Shown here in pieces: positions 54,553-62,367 of a DNA stretch of 64,000 nucleotides. A program made the position numbers and the translations under genes. The stretch is from Acidiphilium iwatense (lineage in GTDB: Bacteria; Pseudomonadota; Alphaproteobacteria; Acetobacterales; Acetobacteraceae). The notes below the pieces were generated by a model. It had not been told where the DNA came from, made no database searches, and saw nothing but the letters and a program-made list of their open reading frames with translations. The stretch is from NCBI RefSeq assembly GCF_021556475.1, contig NZ_JAKGBZ010000004.1, positions 62,001 through 126,000 on the forward strand. The letters are read 5' to 3'. The first letter of the stretch is position 1; the number at the start of each line of letters is the position of its first letter.

Positions 54553-55152
54553 TCAGGACGTCGCCGCGCCGTCGGAATCTGCCGCGGAAGAGTCGTTGCT
54601 CGGCGCCGCCGTGGTTTTGGGTCTGCCCTCGGCCTGCAGGGGTGCGCGTCCAGCGCCCGGCAGATCGCGCAGACTATTCAGTCCAAACTGGGCCAGGAAC
54701 CGCGGTGTGGTCACCCACAAGGTCGGCCGTCCCGACGCCTCCTTGCGCCCCCACGGCTGGATCAGTCCGGTTTCGAGCAACAGGTCCATCGTCGCCTGGC
54801 CGAGGCTGGCACCCCGGATATTTTCGATGTTGGCGCGGGTGATCGGCTGATGCAAGGCAATCACCACCAGGGTTTCCATCGCCACCCGCGGCAGACGGCG
54901 CGTCTCGGTCAGTACCTCACGCAACGGCGCCGCGAGGTCGGGCGCGGTCCGAAACGACCAGCCGCCGCCGGTCTGGACCAGGATCACGCCGCGGTCGGCA
55001 CAATGACGCTGCAGGGCTTCGAGGACGAAAAGCGGATCGAGGTCGCGCGGCAGCAGCGGCTCCAGCGTCTTGGGGGTGACCGGCTCCGGGCTGGCAAACA
55101 CCAAGGCCTCCGCCAGGCGCAGCACCTCGATCGGGACCTCGAACGCCGCCAT
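54553..55152 (-). CDS. scpB: ScpB-family protein (SMC-ScpAB winged-helix subunit)
   Basis: 199 residues with the ScpB signature blocks LRLAEALVFASPEPVTPKTL, LQRHCADRGVILVQTGGGWSF and VVIALHQPITRANIENIRG, then GLIQPWGRKEASGRPTLW. It forms the ScpAB subcomplex that controls the SMC ATPase. Here it faces inward at the right end of the Tni/integrase module, opposite to scpA at the left end. Confidence 0.92.
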   Translation of the reverse strand: MAAFEVPIEVLRLAEALVFASPEPVTPKTLEPLLPRDLDPLFVLEALQRHCADRGVILVQTGGGWSFRTAPDLAAPLREVLTETRRLPRVAMETLVVIALHQPITRANIENIRGASLGQATMDLLLETGLIQPWGRKEASGRPTLWVTTPRFLAQFGLNSLRDLPGAGRAPLQAEGRPKTTAAPSNDSSAADSDGAATS

Positions 55153-55449
55153 CGGGACATTCTGCCAAGGATCGGGCCCCGATGCCAGGGCGGACCGTCA
55201 GTCCGCCGACAAGCGCCGTTCTTTGGCCTTTAGTGCAGCAGTAAGGGAAAAAATGCACTCACCAAAGGAAATCGACACCCAGTGCACGCGCCGGCTTCCG
55301 GCATGCCACCTCGGCGCTCGCCCGGCTGGATTCGGAACATAATTCGTTAACCCTTTGGGTTTTTTGTTTATTCCGATCGTTTTCGCTGGACAGGCCGGGG
55401 TGTTTACCCTATCCCATCGGTTAGGGATCGTTCACGTTTGGGGGTTGGG
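55153..55449. other. intergenic region between scpB and the carboxypeptidase gene
   Basis: About 300 bases with no gene. It holds the scpB upstream region and, at 55349-55365, a weak terminator-like AACCC-TTT-GGGTTTTTT hairpin on the plus strand without an obvious upstream gene. The rest is presumably promoter DNA for the gene at 55450. Confidence 0.4.
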
Positions 55450-56751
55450 ATGCGGTTTGGCGCGGTGCAGGCTTGGGTTGCTGCCCGGAGCAAGCGGGTT
55501 TCGGTGCTCATGGCGACCCTTGGCATTGCCGCTCTCGGTGCGATCGCGCCGGCGCATGCCGCGTTGCACGGCGCCTATGCGCCGGTGTCTCCCGGCACCG
55601 ACTGGATCGTGATGGATGCGACCACCGGGCGCGTGCTGTCCGAGCATAACGCCTATACCGAGCGGTATCCGGCCAGCCTGACCAAGCTGATGACGCTCGA
55701 TCTTGCGTTCCATGCCTTGCGCGCCGGCAGGCTGACGCTCGACACCGCCATTCCGGTGACCGCGGCGGCGGCCCATGTTCAGCCGGTCAAGCTCAACCTC
55801 GTGCCGGGGCAGACCATCACCACGCGCCAGGCGATGCTGGGGATGACCACTTTGTCCGCCAACGACGCGGCGACCGCGCTCGGCCAATACCTCGGCGGCG
55901 GCAGCATCGGGCGGTTCGCCGAAGCGATGACGGCGCGCGCCCATGCGCTCGGGATGCTGCATACCCAGTTCTACAACCCGTCCGGCCTGCCGAACCCCGG
56001 CCAGGTGACCGACGCCTACGACATGGCGATCCTCGCCCGCCACATCCTGCTGACCTACCCGCAATATCGCTACATGTTCTCGGTCGCCAGCTTCGATTTC
56101 GAGGGCCGGCCGATCCCGAACATCGACGGAATGCTGAAACTCTACCCCGGCGCGATCGGGATGAAGACCGGCTATACCGATCTGGCCCGGTTCAATCTGG
56201 TGACGGCCGCCGTGCGCGACGGGCATCTGCTGATCGGCGTCGAACTGCATTCGCGGTCCTGGAGCACATCCTATCGCACCATGACGAAACTGCTCGACGC
56301 GGGTTTCGCGGCGGATGGCGTGCAGTCCGGCCCGATCATCGCGATGCGCAAGGCGATTCCCGACATCCTGCCGGTCGCCCATGCCGCGACGGTGCATCGG
56401 CCGGCAGCACGCCGCGTTCTGGTCACGCTGAAACAGCGCCGCCCGGCGATCCGCCATCTCGTTCTGCATTCCGGCCATGTGACCCAGGACATGATTCCCG
56501 GCTGGACCGCGCAGATCGGCGCCTATGACACCTATGCCGCCGCCCGTCATCAGGCGATCCTGGTGCGCGGCGAACGGCGCGCCGGCACCGCGCGGGTCAG
56601 CAGCGTGGTGCTGCGCCATCGCCGCATCTGGCGGGCTCAGCTCGCCGGGCTGAACGAGGCAGGCGCACGAGCGACCTGCGCACTGCTCGCCCGGCACCAT
56701 CAATCCTGCTTCATCATCGCACCGCACAACGAAGATCTGGCGATGCGATAA
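55450..56751 (+). CDS. D-alanyl-D-alanine carboxypeptidase (PBP5/6-like) with SPOR domain
   Basis: 433 residues from ATG 55450. Signal peptide ending APAHA. Serine peptidase S11 motifs: SLTKL (SxxK), SAN (SxN) and KTGYT (KTG). The C-terminal ~80 residues (WTAQIGAYDTYAAARHQAIL ... ATCALLARHHQSCFII) form a SPOR-like peptidoglycan-binding domain. It removes the terminal D-Ala of peptidoglycan pentapeptides in the periplasm. SPOR would direct it to septal, denuded glycans. Monocistronic by context. Confidence 0.93.
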   Translation: MRFGAVQAWVAARSKRVSVLMATLGIAALGAIAPAHAALHGAYAPVSPGTDWIVMDATTGRVLSEHNAYTERYPASLTKLMTLDLAFHALRAGRLTLDTAIPVTAAAAHVQPVKLNLVPGQTITTRQAMLGMTTLSANDAATALGQYLGGGSIGRFAEAMTARAHALGMLHTQFYNPSGLPNPGQVTDAYDMAILARHILLTYPQYRYMFSVASFDFEGRPIPNIDGMLKLYPGAIGMKTGYTDLARFNLVTAAVRDGHLLIGVELHSRSWSTSYRTMTKLLDAGFAADGVQSGPIIAMRKAIPDILPVAHAATVHRPAARRVLVTLKQRRPAIRHLVLHSGHVTQDMIPGWTAQIGAYDTYAAARHQAILVRGERRAGTARVSSVVLRHRRIWRAQLAGLNEAGARATCALLARHHQSCFIIAPHNEDLAMR

Positions 56752-56778
56752 GGCGCCCCCTGGATTAGGCGCGATTGC

Positions 56779-57180
56779 TTATTTCGGGGGCGTGGTGAAG
56801 AACCAGGGATGTTCGTCGAGATCGCGGACGGTGTAGGTGCGCCCGTAGGATTCGTCGCGCGGCGGATGGACGATCTCCGCCCCGGCCTCCTTGGCCCGCC
56901 GGTAATGCGCATCGACATCGGCGAGATAGACGAAGATGCCTTGAGACGCCGATCCAATCTCCCGCGCGCTCTGCATCCGCCAATCCTTGCCGCCCTGTCC
57001 CATCATGATGCGCTGGCCGCCGAAAATCATTTGCGCGTGCATCCCGCTCGGCGTCGCATGGCGCATTTCCTCGGTGAAGCCGAAGGCGCGGGCGAGCCAG
57101 TCGAGAGCGGCGGGAACGTCGCGATAGAAAATATAGGGGATGATCTCGGTAGCGATCGTTTGGTTGGACATGGCCATCAT
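56779..57180 (-). CDS. VOC-family protein (glyoxalase/bleomycin-resistance fold)
   Basis: 133 residues; a second Met (position 4) is an alternative start. One beta-alpha-beta-beta-beta module repeated twice (IIPYIFYRDVPAALDWLARAFGF; GIFVYLADVDAHYRRAKEAGAEIV) ending RDLDEHPWFF, typical of PhnB-like VOC proteins. Substrate unknown. It lies between the carboxypeptidase and GH17 genes with no sign of an operon. Confidence 0.88.
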   Translation of the reverse strand: MMAMSNQTIATEIIPYIFYRDVPAALDWLARAFGFTEEMRHATPSGMHAQMIFGGQRIMMGQGGKDWRMQSAREIGSASQGIFVYLADVDAHYRRAKEAGAEIVHPPRDESYGRTYTVRDLDEHPWFFTTPPK

Positions 57181-57243
57181 CGTTTCCCCTTGATGGATGA
57201 AGCCCGGATCATAGAGGATGGTTCGGCGCCTGTCTTGAATGTT

Positions 57244-58887
57244 TCATGACGTCGTTTCCTCGCGAGTCACCGCCGCCAATGCGTCGGCGCGGCGGCAAGC
57301 GCGGGCGGGACGCCGGCCACGACGCCACGCGATCAGCCCCGGCGCGGCGAGGATCAGCGCCATTGCGTTCCAGACCAGGAACTCGGTATTGAGCGGGCCG
57401 GAGACGATCGCACTCGCGATCGCGCCCGCCGCGAGGACGGCGCTCGGCAGCCAGTCCCGCCAGGTTTCCGCCGCCGGACAATCGCGCGCGGCCAGCCGGA
57501 AGATCGCGACCACCACCGGCACGGCGAAGACGGCGAACGGCGCGTCGCGATAGCGCGGATCGAACACCAGCATCGTCTGGATCACCGCAGCCGCGACCTG
57601 AAACAAGAACCAGAGATGGTCGAATGTCCGCACCCAGTCGCGCGACCTCGCGTAGCCGAACAGGCTGGCGCGGAGCAGCAGAACCGTCTCCGCGCCCGAG
57701 GCCGGCGGATGCGCGGCACCCTTCACCGCGCGGCGGAGACAAAGCCAGGCGAGCAAGGCTTGGGCGGGGAGGTTCACCGCGGCACAGATGATCAGCGAAT
57801 TATCGTACAGGACGTGCCACGTGATCGCCCCGGCATAGACGAGCGCATTGCCGAGGCCGAACGCAAGCGCGGCAGCGCCAAGGTTCGTCGCGCCACCGAG
57901 CACGATCAGGGCGATGGAGATCACGATCGCCGTCCCGGCATAGAGCGGCCAATGCGGCATCTCGACCACCGGACCCGAGAGCGGAAATTTGGGCTGCCTT
58001 GCGGCGTTCCAGATGCCCCAGTTGGCGCCGGCGATTCCCTCGTCGTGATATTTCCAGCCCTGGTTGAACGCCTCGATCAGGTTGTAATCGACATGATCGC
58101 GATCGGCCAGGGTCACGAATTTGCGAAGAAAAATCGCCTCGTTGACGCGGGAGGGCGCGGCGTCGCCGCGCCAGCGGCCCCGGCTGGGCCAGCCGGTCTC
58201 GCCTACCGAAATCCGCTTGCCGGGAAATTTTCGCTCCGCCTCGGCGATGGTCCGGCCGATCCGCGCGATCGCCCGATCGACGTTCACCGGATGGTTCTGC
58301 CAATAGGGCAGCAGATGGATCATCACGATATCGACGTGTTTCGCCACCTGCGGAAATTCGAACCAGAATGTCGCGACATCCGCATACGCGATGGGCTGTT
58401 TCACCCGCGCCTTCACATGCTCGATATCCGCGATCAGCGCCGCCGGCGACAGATCGCGCCGCAGCAGCACCTCGTTGCCGACCACGACGCGGGAGACGGT
58501 ATGCGGATGCGCATTCGCCTCGGCGATGCCCGCCGCCATCTCGCGCGCATTGTCGCGCCGGTTCGGCCCAAGCCAGATGCCGATCCAGACCTTCAGCCCC
58601 GCCTTCCTGGCCAGCGCGCCGATGTCGTAATCACCCTCCAGGGAGGAATAGGTGCGGATGCCGTCCGCATGTTTCGCGATCAGCCGGAGATCTTGCGCAA
58701 CCTCGGCAGCATTCGGGAAACTCTTGGTCAGTGGCGACTGTCCGTCGCGGAACGGCGCGTAGGAGACCGAATGGAACCGCGCATCCGGCATGGTTACATC
58801 GCCCGCGACCGGCCGGTTCGGCCAGTACCAGATGGCAAGCGTGATCAGGCCGAACAGGAACACGAAATAGGGTCTTGCCGAGCGCAT
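57244..58887 (-). CDS. membrane-anchored GH17 beta-1,3-glucanase-like protein
   Basis: 547 residues from the start MRSARPYF; a longer in-frame form begins at 58962 but would overlap the divergent gene. An N-terminal membrane anchor (FVFLFGLITLAIWYW) is followed by a GH17 TIM barrel with the general-acid motif VVGNEVLLR and nucleophile motif ISVGETGWPS, ending NWGIWNAARQPKFPLSGP. After that come about seven membrane helices. The barrel end closely matches the start of the GH17-GT2 protein at base 1. Likely involved in beta-glucan processing (glucanase or transglucosidase), inferred from the family. Confidence 0.88.
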   Translation of the reverse strand: MRSARPYFVFLFGLITLAIWYWPNRPVAGDVTMPDARFHSVSYAPFRDGQSPLTKSFPNAAEVAQDLRLIAKHADGIRTYSSLEGDYDIGALARKAGLKVWIGIWLGPNRRDNAREMAAGIAEANAHPHTVSRVVVGNEVLLRRDLSPAALIADIEHVKARVKQPIAYADVATFWFEFPQVAKHVDIVMIHLLPYWQNHPVNVDRAIARIGRTIAEAERKFPGKRISVGETGWPSRGRWRGDAAPSRVNEAIFLRKFVTLADRDHVDYNLIEAFNQGWKYHDEGIAGANWGIWNAARQPKFPLSGPVVEMPHWPLYAGTAIVISIALIVLGGATNLGAAALAFGLGNALVYAGAITWHVLYDNSLIICAAVNLPAQALLAWLCLRRAVKGAAHPPASGAETVLLLRASLFGYARSRDWVRTFDHLWFLFQVAAAVIQTMLVFDPRYRDAPFAVFAVPVVVAIFRLAARDCPAAETWRDWLPSAVLAAGAIASAIVSGPLNTEFLVWNAMALILAAPGLIAWRRGRRPARACRRADALAAVTREETTS

Positions 58888-58934
58888 CGCCTTGCCGCTT
58901 ACAGGAGCAATCGGTAAACGGCCAGGGGTTGGAA

Positions 58935-59357
58935 ATGATGATCGACGGACTCGACGACGCATCCATCCGCCGCATCTTGATCACCACGCGGCGCATCGCG
59001 CTGGTCGGCGCCTCGGCCAACCCGGCCCGGCCCTCGAACGAGGTGCTGGGGTTTCTGCTCCGGCGCGGCTATGACGTCACCCCGGTCAATCCCGGTCTCG
59101 CCGGCCAGACCCTGCATGGCCGCGCGATTGCCGCGAGCCTCGATGCGGCCGCGCCATTGGAGATGGTCGATCTGTTCCGCGCCTCGGATAAGGTGATGCC
59201 GGCGGTGCGCGACACGGTCCGGCTGGGGGCGAAAATCATCTGGATGCAGCTCGGCGTGATCAACCGCGAGGCGGCGGCGATCGCGCGCGATGCCGGGCTG
59301 ATTGTGGTGATGGATCGCTGTCCTGTGATCGAAACGGCGCGGCTGGGGCTGCGGTAA
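58935..59357 (+). CDS. CoA-binding domain protein (YccU-like)
   Basis: 140 residues from ATG 58935, preceded by AGGGG. A single Rossmann-type CoA-binding domain (RIALVGASANPARPSNEVL; GYDVTPVNPGLAGQTLHG; VDLFRASDKV; IIWMQLGVINREAA). These small stand-alone proteins resemble the CoA-binding domain of succinyl-CoA synthetase; their role is not established. It is divergent from the GH17 gene with a ~47-base gap. Confidence 0.92.
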   Translation: MMIDGLDDASIRRILITTRRIALVGASANPARPSNEVLGFLLRRGYDVTPVNPGLAGQTLHGRAIAASLDAAAPLEMVDLFRASDKVMPAVRDTVRLGAKIIWMQLGVINREAAAIARDAGLIVVMDRCPVIETARLGLR

Positions 59358-59430
59358 GTCAGTCTAACCGTATCAGGCACACGCAAGATAGGCTAAACCT
59401 GCGACACCGATCATTCCGATCACGGAGCGT

Positions 59431-60465
59431 ATGATGGCTGAAAGCCCGATTTCCCGCCTGTTCGGTAATATATCTCAGGGCGGGGGCCCGCGCGGCCCCA
59501 ACGGCGGTTCGCCGCGCCCTGCACGGCCACTCCCCGTCGGGTGGCTGGGTGCGGCTGCATTCGTCGTGATCGCGATCGTCGTGCTCGGCAGTTGTTTCTA
59601 TGTCGTGCAGCCGACCGAAATGGCCGGGGTGACGCGGCTCGGGGTGGTTGTCACCAAGGAGCCGGTCGGTCCGGGCGTGCATTTCAAGCTGCCATTCATC
59701 GAGACGGTGAACACCATCCAGACCTCGATTTCGCGCTTCAGCCTTCCTCCGGTGCAGGTCTATACCGCCGATAATCAGCTTCTTACCCTCGGCGTCTCCT
59801 TGACCTATCAGGTGCCCCGCGCGGCGGTGCTGCATCTGCTCTACGATGTCGGCAAGGCCGGCAATATCGACATCGACCGGACCATCGAGCCGATCATCGC
59901 CGACCGCGCGCTGCGGGTCTTTGCTCAGCACAAGACCATCAATATCAGCGAGCGCCGCGCGGTGATCGACGAACAGATGCATATCGCGATCAGCAAGGCG
60001 CTGAAACGGCTGTTCGGCATCGACGTGATCGATATCCAGATTCGCAGCATCGCCTATACCACCGCGTTCGATCAGGCGGTGGAGGAAGCAGTCGAGGCCA
60101 AGGCCCAGGCGGTCAAGGAGCAGAACCTGGTGCTCGAAAAGCAGTATATGGCCGAGCAGACCGTCACCACCGCCGAGGGTGCGGCCAAAGCGCGGATCGC
60201 CCAGGCCAAGGGCGCGGCGCAGGCGACGATTTTGCGGGCGACCGCCCATGCCCAATCCATCGGCATCGTCGCCAAAGCGCGCGCCATCGCGATCGCGCAG
60301 GTAGGCAAGGCGGCCGGCGCCTATCCAGGCATCATTCCCTATTCCGTCGCAACGCGATGGGATGGAAAATTGCCGACGACAACGGTGGGTTCCGGCTCCG
60401 GTTCCAGCCTGTTCCGGGTGCTGCTGCCCGCCGCCGGTGCTTTGGTGCCGAAACCGGCGAAATAA
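59431..60465 (+). CDS. SPFH/Band 7 membrane protein (HflC/stomatin-like)
   Basis: 344 residues. A Gly/Pro-rich cytosolic N-terminus, one membrane helix (LGAAAFVVIAIVVLGSCFYVV, ~38-58), the SPFH domain (VVQPTEMAGVTRLG, GPGVHFKLPFIETVN), then a long coiled-coil (VEEAVEAKAQAVKEQNLVLEKQY) and an Ala-rich stretch. Such proteins form membrane cages; HflC regulates FtsH. No hflK is adjacent and the gene next to it is the convergent serB, so the precise subfamily is uncertain. Confidence 0.85.
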   Translation: MMAESPISRLFGNISQGGGPRGPNGGSPRPARPLPVGWLGAAAFVVIAIVVLGSCFYVVQPTEMAGVTRLGVVVTKEPVGPGVHFKLPFIETVNTIQTSISRFSLPPVQVYTADNQLLTLGVSLTYQVPRAAVLHLLYDVGKAGNIDIDRTIEPIIADRALRVFAQHKTINISERRAVIDEQMHIAISKALKRLFGIDVIDIQIRSIAYTTAFDQAVEEAVEAKAQAVKEQNLVLEKQYMAEQTVTTAEGAAKARIAQAKGAAQATILRATAHAQSIGIVAKARAIAIAQVGKAAGAYPGIIPYSVATRWDGKLPTTTVGSGSGSSLFRVLLPAAGALVPKPAK

Positions 60466-61338
60466 TCAGGAGCGAAATACCGACGCCGGGTAACCTTGGG
60501 CGAACAGCAGCGCGCGCAGATCGGCGTGATCGACGCGCAGTTTTGCCTGGGCGGTGACGATCGGCTTGGCGTGATAGGCGACGCCCATGCCGGCATCGGC
60601 GAGCATCGCGAGATCGTTGGCGCCGTCGCCCACCGCCATGACCGCGCCGAGCTTCGCACCGCGCTTTTCGGCAATCTCGTGGAGGGCAGCGCGTTTCGCG
60701 TCCCGGTCGAGCACCGGCTCGGCGACCTTGCCAGTCAGCCGGGAGCCGTCATCGAGCAGGGTATTGGCGCGATGGATATCGAAGCCGAGTTCGGCGGCGA
60801 CCCGCGCGGTGAACCAGGTGAACCCGCCGGAAACCAGCGCGGTGGTCGCACCATGCGCGCGCATCGTGGCCACCAGTTCGCGCGCGCCCGGCGTGATTTC
60901 GGTGCGCCGCCAGGTGCGCTCCAGCGCCGCGATGTCGAGCCCCTCGAGCAGCGCCACGCGCTCGCGCAGGGCGGCGGCGAACTCGACCTCGCCCGCCATC
61001 GACCGCGCGGTGATCGCGGCGATCCGGTCCTTGATCCCTGCCTCCCCGGCGACTTCGTCGAGGGTTTCGGAGGTGACGATCGTGCTGTCCATATCGGCGA
61101 CCAGAACCGCCTTGCGCCGTCCGCGCGACTTCACGCAGAGCGCGTCGACCGGCGCGTAATCGAGCGCCGCCGCGACCAGTTCGGGCTCCGGTTCCACCAT
61201 GCAGGGGATTTCCGCCGCCTCGCCCGGCGACAGCCAGACCGGCTCGGTCCCGGCGACGTGTTCGCGGATGCGCCGCACCATTGCCTCGGTAAGCGCAATC
61301 TTGTCGCGCGCGGCGACCAGGATCAGAACGAATTTCAT
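60466..61338 (-). CDS. serB: phosphoserine phosphatase
   Basis: 290 residues from MKFVLILVAARD at 61338. The N-terminal ~80 residues form an ACT-like domain. The HAD phosphatase domain has DMDSTIVTSETLDE (motif I), SGGFTWFT (motif II) and VGDGANDLAMLADAG (motif IV). It catalyses the last step of serine synthesis. Its start codon overlaps the miaA start on the other strand by two bases. Its 3' end abuts that of the convergent SPFH gene, leaving no room for a separate terminator. Confidence 0.95.
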   Translation of the reverse strand: MKFVLILVAARDKIALTEAMVRRIREHVAGTEPVWLSPGEAAEIPCMVEPEPELVAAALDYAPVDALCVKSRGRRKAVLVADMDSTIVTSETLDEVAGEAGIKDRIAAITARSMAGEVEFAAALRERVALLEGLDIAALERTWRRTEITPGARELVATMRAHGATTALVSGGFTWFTARVAAELGFDIHRANTLLDDGSRLTGKVAEPVLDRDAKRAALHEIAEKRGAKLGAVMAVGDGANDLAMLADAGMGVAYHAKPIVTAQAKLRVDHADLRALLFAQGYPASVFRS

Positions 61339-62314
61339 GGATCCATCGCCTAAAGCAACACCGCATGACCGGGCAAGGCCGCTGGTCATCGTCGCCGGTC
61401 CGACCGCTTCCGGCAAATCGGCGCTGGCATTGGCGCTGGCCGAGCGGCTGGCCGGGACGATCATCAATGCCGACGCGATGCAGTGCTATGCCGACTGGCG
61501 GATCATCACCGCGCGGCCCTCGCCGGAAGACGAGGCGCGCGCGCCGCATCGCCTGTATGGCGTGCGCGGGCTCGATCAGACGGTCGATGCCGCATGGTGG
61601 CGGCAGGCGGCGAGGACCGAGCTTGACCGTGCGCCCCTGCCGATCCTGTGCGGCGGAACCGGGATGTATCTGAGCGCGCTGATCCACGGCATCGCCGCGA
61701 TTCCCGATCCGGGCGCGCCGGCCCGCGCCGAGGCGCGCGGAATGCTGGCCGGACATGGCCCGGCGTGGATGCACGACTGGCTTGCGGCGCACGACGCCGA
61801 AACGGCGGCGAAACTGCGCCCCACCGATTCCCAGCGCCTCGCCCGCGCCGCCGAGGTGCTGCTCGGCACCGGGCGCGGGCTTGCCGCCTGGCAGGCGATG
61901 CCGCGCGACGCGCTCGCCGGCTGGCGGATAAAGCTGATTCTTCTCGACCCGCCGCGCGACGATTTGCGCGCGGCGATTACTTTGCGATTTGCCGGAATGC
62001 TGGAGGCGGGCGCGCTCGACGAGGTTCGCGCGGCAGCCGCGCGCGTTCTCGACCCCGCGCTGCCCGGACTGCGCGCCCATGGCGTACCGGAACTGATGGC
62101 GCATCTTGCCGGGCACCTCACGCTCGATGAGGCCGAGCGCCGCGCGATCGCCGCGACCATCGCCTACACCAAGCGGCAGGCGACCTGGTTCCGCCATCAG
62201 AAATTGGCAGATGAGCACTGCGCGCATACGATCCATGCGCGGTTCGAGAGTATGGCGCAATTTTCGGAAAGAATTATCGACTATATCATTTCGTTTATTA
62301 ACAACCCAGGTTGA
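61337..62314 (+). CDS. miaA: tRNA dimethylallyltransferase
   Basis: 325 residues from ATG 61337. P-loop VIVAGPTASGKSALALALAE, then NADAMQCYADWRIITARP, YGVRG, CGGTGMYLSALIHG and the C-terminal TIAYTKRQATWFRHQ, all canonical for MiaA. It adds an isopentenyl group to A37 of tRNAs reading UNN codons. The ATG overlaps the serB start divergently. ilvB begins 53 bases downstream on the same strand. Confidence 0.96.
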   Translation: MDPSPKATPHDRARPLVIVAGPTASGKSALALALAERLAGTIINADAMQCYADWRIITARPSPEDEARAPHRLYGVRGLDQTVDAAWWRQAARTELDRAPLPILCGGTGMYLSALIHGIAAIPDPGAPARAEARGMLAGHGPAWMHDWLAAHDAETAAKLRPTDSQRLARAAEVLLGTGRGLAAWQAMPRDALAGWRIKLILLDPPRDDLRAAITLRFAGMLEAGALDEVRAAAARVLDPALPGLRAHGVPELMAHLAGHLTLDEAERRAIAATIAYTKRQATWFRHQKLADEHCAHTIHARFESMAQFSERIIDYIISFINNPG

Positions 62315-62367
62315 CGCATAGGGCGGGGCCGGGTTACGCCTGATTTTTGACCAAACAGGATACTGCC

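Noticed and set aside
62315..62367. Attenuator or leader peptide upstream of ilvB
   Set aside because: Only 53 bases separate miaA and ilvB, without a branched-chain-codon leader ORF or terminator/antiterminator hairpins.
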